A DNA stretch of 64,000 nucleotides from Heterobilharzia americana (lineage: Eukaryota > Platyhelminthes > Trematoda > Strigeidida > Schistosomatidae), in contig OX104130.1 of NCBI GenBank assembly GCA_944470555.2, positions 52,361,491 through 52,425,490 on the forward strand, written 5' to 3'. Below, in pieces: positions 1 to 11,142 of this stretch. Positions within the stretch are counted from its first letter, which is position 1; each line of letters begins with the position of its first letter. The translations under genes were made by a program, and so were the position numbers. The notes beneath the pieces are model-generated. The model saw only the letters and a program-made list of their open reading frames with translations. It made no database searches and was not told where the DNA came from.

Positions 1-187
1 AACCTTACTACCCATACCACAAAGGAGGCGAAAGAACTCAAACCATACAAACCATATTCCAAAGTTGTGGATTTGTCTTGTGTGCTATACGTAATAAACC
101 AACTAAAATAGAATTGCCAATGTATATTTTCGGGGACGGAGTTGCTCCAGTACAGCATTGGAAGAATGGTATACAGGATTTTTGAGA
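1..187 (+). other. Short open frame entering from the left edge, unassigned
   Basis: From base 3 the frame stays open for about 61 codons until a TGA near 187. Composition is protein-like (His, Gly, Pro, Cys and Trp all present). It could be the last piece of a coding exon or of a mobile element starting outside the window. No family motif is recognised, so no function is given. Confidence 0.2.
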
Positions 188-356
188 TAAAAACTAATTT
201 GAATCACAAATACATCAATAACTGGTTATAAACTAACTCATTTAAAGGGTTTTTAACTCACTGTAAACGAAACCGAATCTCGTTTTTAATCAGTTTGCAG
301 ATGTCAAACCAACTTAGTATTTGGTGGTTTGAAAAAACTTGAGCATTAGGTAAGTG

Positions 357-535
357 ATATTCATTATTTTGGTATTTGTATTTCCTAATGAATGTAAAAC
401 AAATTTGTTTCAACTGACATTCCTCTACTTAGCGCTAATAGCTTTATCGAAGCTATAGTAAACCAGAACTTACAATATCCAAGCTTATTATGATAACTTG
501 ACAAGTGTTTCTCTGCATGAATGGTTCTGCGTCGT
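357..535 (+). repeat. Left arm of a long inverted repeat flanking a PLE fragment
   Basis: This arm is the imperfect reverse complement of 1153-1350. Matching blocks include TGGTATTTGTATTTCCTA, AATAGCTTTAT, and GATAACTTGACAAGTGTTT followed by the codons just before the PLE frame. Similarity by eye is high with small indels. PLEs are known to carry terminal repeats (pseudo-LTRs) in direct or inverted order, so this is probably the PLE terminal repeat. Confidence 0.7.
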
Positions 536-1030
536 CAGTTATTTCTTACAGATCAATAACATCAGATGACATTAGGAGAGTGCTCAACAAATTCAATATC
601 AGAGTGTTCTACAAAACATCAAACACACTGCAGAGCATCTTAGTTTATTTGAAGGACGAGATCCCTCTAGATTCACAATCTAGTTATGTTTAAAAAAAGT
701 GCTCAGACTGTCATGCAATATACATAGGACGAACTTCCCATGAAATCAAAAGTAGGAAAAATGAACACTGAAGAGCTTCCACCCGACTCCCTAGGAATCT
801 AGGGGAATTGAAAAAAAACTTGAAAACAAATCAGTCATAGCTCTACATGCTATAACTTCAGGTGACAAAGTCGATTTTGACAATATTAAGATTATTCAGA
901 AAGGCCTTCGAAATGATAAGGAACGTCTGGTACCAGAATCTCTTCACATGAAGTGGAATCAGAATTATCTACATAGGAGTGAAGGAGTAAAACGTAGCTT
1001 GACTTGGTCTCAACCCACCCCTACATACTG
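536..1030 (+). pseudogene. Penelope-like element fragment, C-terminal GIY-YIG part
   Basis: The translation gives the PLE linker (SDDIRRVLNKFNIRV, then LVYLKDEIP) and, after an in-frame TAA near 690, the endonuclease start CSDCHAIYIGRTSHE with Arg and Glu further on. A third piece in another frame reads VDFDNIKIIQKG up to KWNQNYLHRSEG, which is the usual end of these proteins. At least two frameshifts or stops break it, so no full protein is made. Intact PLEs encode a reverse transcriptase joined to this endonuclease and retrotranspose in the nucleus. The RT part is absent here. The fragment sits between inverted arms at 357-535 and 1153-1350. Confidence 0.75.
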
Positions 1031-1152
1031 ACCTAACCATCATATATGCGATAAGCACTATCAAAACAAATATACATACAGGTTTCAATAAGTAATTTAT
1101 AAACTTTTTACACACAACGCACACTACATACGGATATCATCTTTATTCTACA

Positions 1153-1350
1153 GTTTCGACAAAGCGGAATCATTCATACAGAAAAACACTTGTCAAGTTA
1201 TCATATATAAGCTTGGGGATACTGTAAATTCTGGTTTGTTATAACTCTCATAAAGCTATTAGTACTAAATAGCGGAACGTCAGTTGAAACAAATTTATTT
1301 TGTTTTACATTCACTAGGAAATACAAATACCGAAATAATAAAACTGAATC
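1153..1350 (-). repeat. Right arm of the long inverted repeat flanking the PLE fragment
   Basis: Read on the minus strand this arm matches 357-535, starting from the block with TTTCGGTATTTGTATTTCC and ending with AACTTGACAAGTGTTTTTC. It carries a few small insertions relative to the left arm. The arms enclose about 620 bp. Confidence 0.7.
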
Positions 1351-1554
1351 TCACTCTGAGAATGAACAGTCAAAGAAATTCTTTTCTTCTTATTTATCAG
1401 TAGATGTCAAGCATTATAGATGAAACAATGTACAAAGTAATCTATGAAAAATGTATGAGACTTTTAGCCTAAACTCTTTGATCTATGTTAGTTGATTCAT
1501 AAGTTTTAAGTGAAATAAAATCTGACAGACTGTAAGTCACTGAAAGTTAGAAAG

Positions 1555-1581
1555 TGCATATATATATATATATATATATAT
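1555..1581. repeat. (TA)n microsatellite beside an RTE 3' end
   Basis: Uninterrupted TA dinucleotides, followed by an ATT-rich tract and then the RTE 3' terminus at 1597. Similar TA or ATT tracts abut other RTE copies in the window. Confidence 0.95.
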
Positions 1582-1596
1582 ACATTATTTATTATT

Positions 1597-1925
1597 ATTA
1601 TTGCCTTGGGTTCCTAGTGGAACATAAAGCTTCAGTAGCACGTCTCTATTCCACTCTCTTCTCTGAAGTCTTTTCAACCTGGCTCCACGACTACTCACAA
1701 GCTTTCATTTCTCCCTCACATGATCTCCTCCATGTTATCCTTACCTTGGACGTCCAACTCGTCATTTCCCCTTTGGATTCCACTCGAGGGCCTGGAACGT
1801 GGTGTCTCTGGATGGTTTTCTCAGTGTATGTCCAATCCATCTCCACTTTCTGACGCATATTTGTTGGGTGATAGATTCCTGTTAGGTTCGTTCACAGAAT
1901 TCATTGTTGCTGGCAGTTTATTCCT
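1597..1925 (-). mobile_element. RTE-type non-LTR retrotransposon, 3' fragment
   Basis: On the minus strand this is the last part of the RTE frame plus its 3' end, matching the intact copy at 55130-58345. Recognisable blocks are the terminal CTAGGAACCCAAGG followed by an (AAT)n tail, and the region coding for the basic C-terminus. It is cut at about 1925, so it is a 5'-truncated insertion, as is typical of target-primed reverse transcription. Point changes and frameshifts make it non-coding. Confidence 0.85.
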
Positions 1926-2475
1926 CATCAAACAAAATTTCTTTTATTCTCATAGTTTATGTCTATCTCATTTCCGAAGTTTACCCGATCAATGTTGTTT
2001 GCTATGTATGCAAAATTCACAGAGTTATGGGCATTAATGGTGTACTAGTGTCATTCTATGGTACTGATTTATGATAACTGTCTATAGTTTTCATGTAAAA
2101 TCACCTTAATAATGGGTTACAAGTAAATCTGATGGATGAATACCTGGTACGCCGGTGATCATTCCTTTGATATCAGTTGTAGCAATCTGTTTTAAGCCTG
2201 CCTAATGATGTACGGTGACATGATATTGCCTACTATTGATTTAGCTAATGTTTATCGACTGAAAAAGATGGCGGAAACTATTTGGTGTAAAGTGTACTGT
2301 ATAGAAAAGTGTAAATCACAGCACCTTTACACGTTTACAAAGAAGGCAAAGAAACAGAAAATTCTCCATCGTCAGGTAAATTTTTCTTATGAAGTACACA
2401 ATTGATTTTACTGCATACAGAAAATTTATGCTCATCCAACTATCATAAGTGGTAGGATAGAAGAATATGTAAAAT
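1926..2475. other. No confident feature
   Basis: AT-rich spacer. A 66-codon plus frame (2205-2405) contains a stretch ending in CAG|GTAAAT, a good splice donor context, at about 2374. No family is recognised and nothing else supports an exon. Confidence 0.4.
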
Positions 2476-3095
2476 ATTCTTGTTTTCGAAAAACATTGGT
2501 TGGAATAACACGATGTTAGTTAGGGCAGGTTTAGTCAGATGTCTAAATGATCTAGCTAGAAAACTAACTGGACAATGCAAGGACCCAAACAAAGAATTAA
2601 AACACGTAAAAGAAGCGCTAATAGTTGATAATTATCCTCTACAGTTTATGGAGAAATTCGTACGAACACAGGAAACGAAATAATAACGATAACAAGAGTA
2701 TAAATAATAACGACAACACGAGTAGAAAAGAGTTCATAGCCTCCATTGTGGTACCATATAGGGAAGATATATCAGAAAATTTATGTGGGATCTTCAAAAA
2801 AACTGGAACTAGGGTTGAATTAAAAACTACAAACTCACTCAAAAATAAGCTTTATCGGCTGACATAAGGATCCGATAGAACCAATTAAACAAATCCATGT
2901 AATCACTTCGAGATTAAGTACATAAATCAAACTAGCTGGTCGGAGTCAGTTAGATTAGCTGAACATAGGAATTTAGTTGAATATAGAATGAGAGACCAGA
3001 ATAAGATCAGTAATCTAGAAAGTGACTTGACTACCGCAATGTCTACATTAATACACAAGCACACAATAGGGTATATGGGATAAAGCCACTGTACT
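2476..3095 (+). pseudogene. Penelope-like element fragment (RT C-terminus and linker)
   Basis: The frame reads LVRCLNDLARKLT, then ELKHVKEALIV and NYPLQFMEKF, the helical region that follows the RT in PLE proteins. After a low-complexity Asn-rich insert and a frame change comes VVPYREDISENLCGIFKKTG with VELKTTNSL, the conserved linker before the GIY-YIG domain. Past 2865 there are more frame breaks, though an EHR block (LAEHRNLVEY) still resembles the endonuclease. The RT catalytic part and a complete endonuclease are missing. It is a decayed copy, distinct in sequence from the fragment at 536-1030. Confidence 0.7.
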
Positions 3096-3855
3096 TAAGT
3101 CCGATATAGTTAGGTAGGTAGGTAAGTTGGTATATAGAGGGAGAGAGAGAGATTGATCACCCGGTCTTTGTTCACTGACTAGGAATGACGCAACATCTAT
3201 ACCAGAGATACCACTGGAAACGAAGAATACGGGGTGATAGGACTATAAAAATCAAATGTCGAAAGTGATATGTTTACACTGGTGTGGTTCTGAGTAGTAA
3301 TTTATGCTAGAAACGTTGTCATCAAGTAAATAATACTTTATCACTATGTGTTATAAATCAAATAAACAAATCTAATATGGAGTTACATTTTATTGCAGTT
3401 TACAAGTTTTCCACAACACAATTCTAATATAAAAGATGGACGAGGTATTTGATCTTTTGATTTATGCCTGTATGTATGTATCTAGCCTACAATCACAAGT
3501 ATTGTCTCAACGATGATGCTAGTATTAGGGACTTGAGATCAAAGTTAGTGGCACTTAATTAAGTCTCTTCATTTGGGAAAAAAAGTCAATTTAGTCGTGT
3601 ATAAGATTCATCTTGTTGTCTGTGATCAAAAAATAAAGTCAAATATGTTAACATTGGATGACGTCGATCAAGATTTCCAGTGACAAAAAAAATTTATAGT
3701 TTTTGTAATGCCTTATAAATCAACAAGAATATACATAAAACCTTAAGACAATTTTGAACAGTCGAGTAGTTAAAACAACTTTATCTTATCTTAGAGTAGA
3801 AATGTATAAGTGAAAAGTGACAAATTAAAGACGATTACTTATTCATTTTGGAGAT
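3096..3855. other. No gene; short GA-rich tract
   Basis: A short AGAGAG tract lies near 3138-3153. The first part could be 3' untranslated sequence of the preceding PLE. No other coding or RNA feature was seen. Confidence 0.4.
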
Positions 3856-4255
3856 TTATGAGGATTTGTTAATTTCAAGATCGTATTTATTATGGACTGG
3901 TATCAGCTGAAGAACCATTGGAAACATTGAAGTTTTACTAAGGGTCACCACAGTAGTATGTACCCATCATATTGCCACTGTTTTGAACCAGGGTCTTCAA
4001 ATTTCACAAAGAGTACATTATTATTGTATTAAGGGGTCAAAATCCAATGGTACACACTTGCCTACTTCTGTCATTAACGAAAACTGTAAACATCATTGAA
4101 TGACATCTTTGAGTATGTGTCTTCACGTCCGACTTTGTCTGTTTCACAAGTTACAACATCTCATTAGGACTTCAAGAAGCCTCACAATGAATACTATACA
4201 GTAAATCAATCTGAAACCTTCCGAGGATTCATTACTTTCAAGTTGCTATTCATTA
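3856..4255 (-). mobile_element. SINE, gamma-type (tRNA-like head, long body), decayed
   Basis: Same family as 35940-36345, 42066-42440 and 60775-61085: GAACCATTGGAAAC near one end, a head remnant, CACGTCCGACTTTGTCTG in the middle and a TTACTTTCAAGTTG end. The hammerhead-like segment is not recognisable here. Internal promoter boxes are also degraded. Confidence 0.6.
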
Positions 4256-5642
4256 CTAACATCATATTTCAATTCATTATTTAAAATGAAGGATACTTAC
4301 ACTAGATATCACCTTTGCACACTTTAAACTTGATCATTAACTACAGATATAAAGTTTGATTGATAGATTTGCGGTTAAACTTATTCACTTGGACGTTTCC
4401 ATATATTATTTACTTAGAAGTATACCGTTTAGTTTAACAATTTGAGTTAGCTGATCAGTTTGAAAATTATTCGTAAATTCTACAGTCTGTCACAGCATTT
4501 CTGAACAGTTTTTTTTTTAACTCTTCAGTTATAGTGTCAGCAATTTTTTATTGGAAAGTACTCAATCAAGATAATAAAGATGATATTTCAGTAGTAAATA
4601 AAATAGATGAGATTAAAAGAGGACCCATAAGCAGTCTTAGATGATAATCAGCAGAAAATCTTCGAATTCGATTCATGCACTTTAACGATCATCACTAAGA
4701 CGTATCTGCAAATTTTAGGGAACTGAAGTTTTCCTAGAAGAATTGAATCTGTGTCACCCACTGGAGTAATCAGAAACATGTAAACAAGTTATTAAGTTGT
4801 TTGTTTGAAAAGGAATACTACTGGAATTTATGAGAAAAAATCTTCTCTAAACTGACATCTGTTTTCTTCACAGCTCATAAAATTCAGTAATTTGACTACT
4901 TTCTAAAATTCTTAACCGGTAATTATTTCGTTGTCATTAGGGCATGAACATTTAAACCTGATATAGTAGGGATCTTCATTGATTTGTGCTGTCAACAAAA
5001 ACTACAAGTAAACCCTAATGTCTAGTGTTTTTCAATAAGGATAAAAGTTGATAAAGTGTACATTTATTTTGCCGATGCACTCAATTAAAAGAAAAGCATA
5101 AGGTTTCTCAAAACAAATTTGTATTTCTCCATCTTAATTGTCATTTAACATTATTCATATATCAGTAGTAATATGTTAACACAGTAATGAATTCACAAAG
5201 ATAAACGATACTGTCGTTGAAAGTAATCGAAAAAAAAGATTCATCACAAATGGTTACTGAGATTCAAAACGAAGTTTATAAGATTTTTAAACATATCTAA
5301 TAAAATTTTATAAAGGAGTCAAATTTATACCGTTCTATTTGAGTATTTCTAATTTTAGCTAAAGAACGATAAAAGTTAGAAAGCTATTAAAATACTCCAG
5401 ACTGTGAGTAAACAGCTAAAGATTCTACAATAGGATTCAGTGGAAGCTGAAATAGTTAGGTTTGATAAAATGAACCGTTCAGAAGTCAATGGTAGCAATC
5501 AGATTTTTACACTTGAAGGAGAAAGTGAATCACTCATCATTTAGATGAGTTGCACAAAATAGAATATACAGACATATGGTTCACACAGTAGAAAAGAAGT
5601 TGATACAATTAATAGGAAGAACAAACTACTAAAAAAATAATT
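4256..5642. other. No feature seen
   Basis: AT-rich sequence with stops in all frames and no recognised repeat. Confidence 0.5.
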
Positions 5643-5784
5643 ACAAGTTAACTGATTAATCAACTAACTGACTATAACCAACTAACTAAATAAATAACTA
5701 ACTGACCAACTGACTAACTAACTAAACTAACTAAACTAACCAACTAACTAACTAACTAACTAAATAACTAACTAACTAAATTAT
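5643..5784. repeat. (CTAA)n-type tetranucleotide array, left part
   Basis: Degenerate CTAA/CTAAATAA repeats. The same array resumes at 6757-6962 beyond an RTE insertion, so one tract seems to have been split. Confidence 0.9.
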
Positions 5785-6756
5785 TATTATTATTAGTCCC
5801 TTGGGTTCCTAGTGGAACATAGGGCTTCAGTAGCACACAGCCAGTGACCTCTGTTCTCTGAGATCTTTTGAACCTGGTTTCACGACAGCCCATAAGCTCT
5901 CATTTCCTCCTCGCACGACCTCCTCCATGTCACCCTCTCCTTGAACGTACAACTCGTCGCTTCCCATGGGGATTCCACTCGAGTGACTGGCCTGATACGT
6001 GATGTCCCCAGTCGGCCTTCTCAGTGTATGCCCAATCCATCTCCACTTCCTTCCAATGCATATTTGTTGGGCGATAAGTTCTTGGTTGGTTCGTTCCCAG
6101 AGTTCCTTGTTGCTTATTCTTATTATTCTGGCCATCTGATCTTCAGTAACGAGCCAACGTAAGCAGTTGTTGATGAATGTCTGTAGTTTGTTGGAAATCC
6201 CTTTCGTAACGCGCCAAGTCTCTGAACCATACAGAAGCACTAACTTGACGTTGGTGTTGGAAATCCGGATCTTGTTCCACATGTTGAGTGTAGAAGATCT
6301 CCACACTGGTTTCAGGCTAATGAACGCCTGTCTTGCTTTTCCGATTCTGACTGGTTTTGACATCCTCGTCTGTGCCACCGCCGCCTGTAGTTGAAACAGT
6401 GCTTCCTAGATAGGTGAAGGAGGTTACTTCCTTTAAGTTTCTCCCGTTGATGGTGATGGTGACTGGAGTTTTTTGTTGTTGGTGCGGTATCTTCATCACC
6501 TCTGTCTTCTCTATATTCACCTGAAGTCCCGTCTTCCTACGCTGCCTCTTCCGTCAGCTTGTTGGTTTTTGCCTGTAGATCTTCCAGTTTGTGTGACATG
6601 AGGCACAAGTCATCGGTGAAATCCAGATCTTCTAGGTTCTTTTCCGTAGTCCAGCCAGTGTATCCCCCTCTTCTCGCTCCCCACTGTTTGCTGCATGATC
6701 CAGTCGACCACAACACAATCAGGAATATCATGGGGGATAGTAGGCAACCTTGTTTT
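5785..6756 (-). mobile_element. RTE-type retrotransposon fragment inside a (CTAA)n array
   Basis: Minus-strand copy of the last third of the RTE protein, in three frames. 6537-6731 carries the RT catalytic region as LEDLDFTDDLCLMSHK, with FTDD where the intact copy has FADD. 6317-6520 carries NIEKTEVMKI and FTYLGSTVS. 5827-6378 carries [32 protein letters not shown] and [13 protein letters not shown]. The 3' end is CTAGGAACCCAAGGGAC followed by TAA and an (ATA)n tail, so this copy keeps the stop codon that the intact copy has lost. It is 5'-truncated at about 6756 and broken by frameshifts. Confidence 0.9.
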
Positions 6757-6962
6757 AAACTAACTAAATAACTAACTATAACTAACTAACCAACTAAATA
6801 ACTAACTACAACTAACCAACTATCACTAACTAACTATAACTAACCAACTAACTAATTAACTAACTAACCATAACTAACTAACTAAATAACTATAGCTGAC
6901 TAACTAACTAACTAACCAACTAACTACAACTAACTAACTAACTAACTAATTAACTAACTAAC
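6757..6962. repeat. (CTAA)n-type tetranucleotide array, right part
   Basis: Continuation of the array at 5643-5784, with CTAA units, ATAA interruptions and some ACAA variants. Confidence 0.9.
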
Positions 6963-7426
6963 CAAATACTTTTGTCGCGTAAATTACATAGTGAGACTGT
7001 ATTATTTACTGGACGACATTTTGAGCATAGTTTGTTTCAGTTAATCATAATCACCCTGATCAGATTATGAATGAAAAATTGTTATGGAAATGTCATCCGT
7101 TAAATGATACTCTTTCACTGGGGGATACATCGAATGAAATAATTTGAAAAACGTCAAACTCAGCTGTAGTGCCCAAGTTCTACTTTTATACAAATAATTG
7201 ATCAATGAAGTAACTAACTAACTATCTGATCCAGCAAAAACGTCTAAATTCTTAGGTTTACAAAGACAGATGGAAATCTGTTGAAGATAACAGTAACTGT
7301 AAGCTCATATGGGAGTAGAAGAAGGAAGATACAATAAGCCATACACGTCATGTTTATCAACAAATCAGATTACCTTACTGTGAATAAGTGTGAAGTGTTT
7401 ACAAATAAAGGTATTAAATAAACAAA

Positions 7427-7465
<39 letters not shown>

Positions 7466-8544
7466 TTATGACATATCAAGATCCTTTTAATTTTTTTCCG
7501 CGAAAAAGGCCAAATGCTAAGTTTCATTTCAAAAAATTTAGATTACGATTAGTGATATCATAAAGTGAAATGTATATGACACATGACAAGTCTGGCGATA
7601 GCGAAGGATAGAGATATTGACAGATTTTGTACTGATGAATGCATTAACTGAAATCCAATAGGAGCTATTCTGAAATATTCGTACATAGAATTAAATCTGT
7701 GCCCTGAACTGACAGTTGAAGTAGTCTAACATATGAAAAGAGTCTAACGAAAAATTATCTCAATGATTGTTTCACCTTTCAAATATTGTCCTCATAAACA
7801 CTAGTCATGGTTAGTTAAAAGAAGTTAGGGAAGAAAGAATATCATTTTCACTCAGTGAATTGGTCAATAACTAGGTCAGATGAAAGTGGGAAGACTTTAC
7901 ACTGCCTACAACTTTTTCAAGTCTCACAAGCAAAACTAAGCATAGAAAAATATCGTTGTCCAAGCTTTCTAGAGTCAGAGGTAACACTGTGAAGGATGAT
8001 CATAAAGTACACTTGATCTAAAGTGGATAATTTAGTTGTAGAGAAGGATAATAATGTGCACAAATAAAATCAATATTTACATCAAGCTAGAATAACCTAG
8101 TTTGGGGAACAAAATAAGCTTATCTTATTATAAGGGTTTTCTACAGCGGCTGACAACCTAAACATACTGGAAATTTCTCGTATCTTTCGTCATTTCCTCC
8201 TCGTCAACTGGTATCCCTACTTGGTGAAGAAACTGAGGTTGGTTGTCGACAATCTAATTCGCTCCTTCTTCCTAAAGAAGACAGAAAAACTCCAAGCACT
8301 ATATACAAATGATATACAGTTCCGTTTTACTAACCAATTCTACCGATGAACTGTCTATAAATATTCATGGCAAATTTAGAAGCGAATGGAAGTGAATTAT
8401 TAATTGAAGAAACCGTCATTTTCGCTAGGAATGGGGATGAAAAATTTGTCATTTGTGAAGATATAGATTACGCCTCAAAAATTATTTTAAATTTTAAACA
8501 CTATATCATGATATAATCTATACAGTGGAATATGAACGTTGATT
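6963..8544. other. No gene; (TA)n tract at 7430-7463
   Basis: Apart from a clean TA microsatellite at about 7430-7463 no coding or RNA feature was seen. A short inverted pair TATAGATTA / TAATCTATA lies near 8463 and 8513, just before the PLE fragment. Confidence 0.5.
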
Positions 8545-9176
8545 GATGCATCATCCTACCATACATAAAGAATATATCAGAAATCACGACAAGATTGCTG
8601 AAACTACTTGGAATCGGCTCGGCTCATAAATCAACAAATTCCTTGCAAACACTATTATGCAGACCAGAGAATGCTACAGCCAAAGAAGACAAACCGAATA
8701 TCATTTACAAAATCAATTGCAATAACTGTAGTCAACACTACATTGGACAAAGTGGTCACCCTCTTCGCCTTCGTCATTTACATGAACACCAATTGGCTGT
8801 TTAACATCACGACATCTCATCACTCATTTCAGTGCATGTGGATAATTATGGACATGAATTCAATTTCGACAATGTGGGAATTTTGGACAGAGGAAACACA
8901 AAGAATGTCAGAGAATTCCTAGAAGCTTGGCATTCAGTTCAGTCAGTGAGTAATCAATAGATGTATAGACGTAGACCTAATCTGCCAACCAATGAGGAAG
9001 ATGATAAACGACAGAAATGTCAGAGGTCAAGTAGAGGGACAGCCAACAAGAAAACCTATACAGTCAATGATACAAAACCAAAGGAAACAACCAACCACAA
9101 ACCAGTTGGTCGGGGCAAGCTACTAAAGCGCTCACTTCATATTGAAGTTAGTGCTGATGATGTAGTCTAGCAACAG
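8545..9176 (+). pseudogene. Penelope-like element fragment with GIY-YIG endonuclease
   Basis: The frame at 8595-8804 reads LKLLGIGSAHKSTNSLQTLL, then IIYKINCNNCSQHYIGQSG with RLRHLHEHQLAV: the GIY-YIG core (IYKI, YIGQ) with its paired cysteines, the catalytic-region Arg and the EH motif. After a TAA and a frame change the C-terminal block follows (YGHEFNFDNVGILDRG, FLEAWHS), then a basic tail from 8961 to 9170 (RRRPNLPTNEED, ending SADDVV and TAG). The usual PLE RT domain upstream is missing. The tail is nearly undamaged, which suggests a fairly young fragment. Confidence 0.8.
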
Positions 9177-9434
9177 GATGAGAGCTCCATGACTAGACAA
9201 GCCAGGTCAGGGAACACAATACAATCGAGACCATCCACCTGAGCTACAGATCTTCTCCACCATTTAAAAATTTTGGTGGCATCTGCTCATCAAACAGAAA
9301 ACGAGGGTTGGCTCGATCACTATTTAGTAGAGTAATAAACCTGTGTTCTAGGATGAATTCTGAGAAAAGTTGACTGTACTTGGAAAGTATCAATCGCAGA
9401 ATGGATAACCGATAAGTTTCTTAGTAAAAATGGA

Positions 9435-9572
9435 AGACGAAACAGAGGCAAGAATGTTGTCGCTACAAATTAGAAGAAACTGGTTTTCATTTATTTGGAT
9501 TCTACGGGAGTTGGTATTGTAGAATACGTGAACAAAAAATTAAGAGTTGTGGCTTTTAAAACCTATCGAGCA
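9435..9572 (+). repeat. Dispersed repeat, copy 1
   Basis: Direct repeat of 10812-10950. Shared blocks include AGGCAAGAATGTTGTC, GGTTTTCATT and the AAAACCTAT/AAAACTTAT end. It lies after the PLE tail and may belong to a 3' untranslated region of that family. Confidence 0.7.
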
Positions 9573-10727
9573 GCTGAATTTGTATATCACTTGTGTTATT
9601 CTCAATCAAAAGTGGATAAGTACTTATTTCATGTCATCTGCTAATGTGTCTATAAATTCAGATATACTTGTCAAAAACGTATATTGAGAGAATAGAGAGA
9701 TAAACTTCCGTCTGCTGTTCCAAACACCTCCTGAAAAGTCTTCCACTAAAGGAATTTCAATCATTTTCAGATGCAACCACTCTACATTTAATCGGCTGAG
9801 GAGGCACTATGAATATATAAACTGCGTTCAAAATAATCCGTTAGGCCAACAAATGCAATCTTATTCGCCTTTCTGAACCGATTATAATCAAGTGAATTCA
9901 ACCTAACTTAGGGGTACAGAAAGCGATCACAATTACCTATAATTGTGGTATTATAATTCGCTGCCTCCCCCACTCATTTTTTGTAAAGTTCAAATAGTTT
10001 CTGTTTTCTTCCTGTTCTTTAATTTTAGGTTTTTTAGGCTGTTAGTAGCTGAAGAGAAGCCTTGAAACAAGAGAAGTTTATTTCATTCTGAAAACCTGAT
10101 TGTTCTTACTTTGATAAAATGATCAACGTAAAAAGTTGTATCAAGTCAATAAGTTATATGGGTAGGTGATTAATGGTTTGGTAATCAACAATTTATGTAG
10201 TCAATACTAGCTGACAACACCGGGTCTAGAATACAGCAACAACTGTTGAATGCCTAAATCGCCTTCATCTAACAGATGATTTCTAGTGGTTTGGGTGAGC
10301 GTTTCAGAACTACTCATGTAAACCAGTAGTAAATACACGCAGGTTCATGGTAGACTGCGTTTAATTGTCAAGCAGATCAAATATGGTTTGAAAATTTCAG
10401 CTTCTAGAAGTAACCACTGTAACTTTCTTAGATACATCTTACCGATTTATGTCATTCTTATCTAGACCTATGAATCTAGTAAGTATTTTCTTTGATTCAA
10501 TAATCAATGTGCAGTTTTGATTGGTAGGTCTTTTTGGATTATAGTCTAACAGAGGATCTCTTATATAGCCCGAAAATATGTCATTTGATGACTGTTATAC
10601 AAAAGAAAAGACGAATTTCAATTAGAGGTTATAAAAGACGACACATGATGTGATTGAAAGAAGTATATAAACACTACTACTACTACCACTAATGGTAGTA
10701 ATTACTTTGTTCACAACAATTTTCGGC
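9573..10727. other. No feature seen
   Basis: No coding frame, RNA gene or repeat was recognised here. Confidence 0.4.
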
Positions 10728-10805
10728 CATCAGTGACGTAAAATGGTTAGCAGTGAAATTCAGGATGCGCATTTCGTCCTATTTGAGACTCGTCAGCTGG
10801 TTAAT
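10728..10805 (-). mobile_element. SINE, alpha-type (Sm-alpha-like), partial
   Basis: Minus-strand 3' half of the hammerhead-bearing SINE, ending in a form of the CACTGCTAACCA block. The tRNA-like head is missing. It ends directly against the repeat copy at 10812. Confidence 0.75.
10757..10800 (-). ncRNA. Hammerhead ribozyme, near-consensus
   Basis: Minus strand: CCAG (helix I), CUGACGA (core; position 7 is free in the consensus CUGANGA), GUCU-CAAAUA-GGAC (helix II with one G-U pair), GAAA, a tiny helix III, the cleavage triplet AUC, then CUGA. One helix I pair is lost (C-A). The layout, with helix I open, is type I. Schistosome Sm-alpha transcripts are known to self-cleave with this fold. 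Activity of this copy is inferred, not shown. Confidence 0.65.
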
Positions 10806-10811
10806 ATAGAA

Positions 10812-10950
10812 CACGAAACGTAGGCAGGAATGTTGTCACTACAGTTGAGAAGAGATTGGTTTTCATTCAGTTGAATATTACGGAAGGTTGCTGCTGCAGA
10901 ATAAGTGGACAAAGGTTGGGTTACGGCTGTTAAAACTTATTGAGTGTTAT
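10812..10950 (+). repeat. Dispersed repeat, copy 2
   Basis: Direct repeat of 9435-9572 with scattered substitutions; no coding capacity is evident. Confidence 0.7.
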
Positions 10951-11142
10951 TATGAGAATCTAAGTAACGTACAGGATATTACCAAAGAGAAAACTTTACA
11001 TTGTTCATTAAATTAATGGAATGAGATTATTATCTGTTACAAAGTTGATAAATGAATTCTGTTCTAACAATTTTTCTCACATAAAATGCGTACTGGGTAA
11101 GGTACAGTCTAATGGTGGTACTTAACTTTACGAGCGTACAGT

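Noticed and set aside
5643..6962. A telomere-like or centromeric satellite
   Set aside because: The CTAA units are degenerate, short in total, and not the TTAGGG type used by flatworms.
8595..8804. A host GIY-YIG nuclease gene
   Set aside because: The linker before the domain and the C-terminal block after it are those of Penelope-like elements, and the frame is broken.
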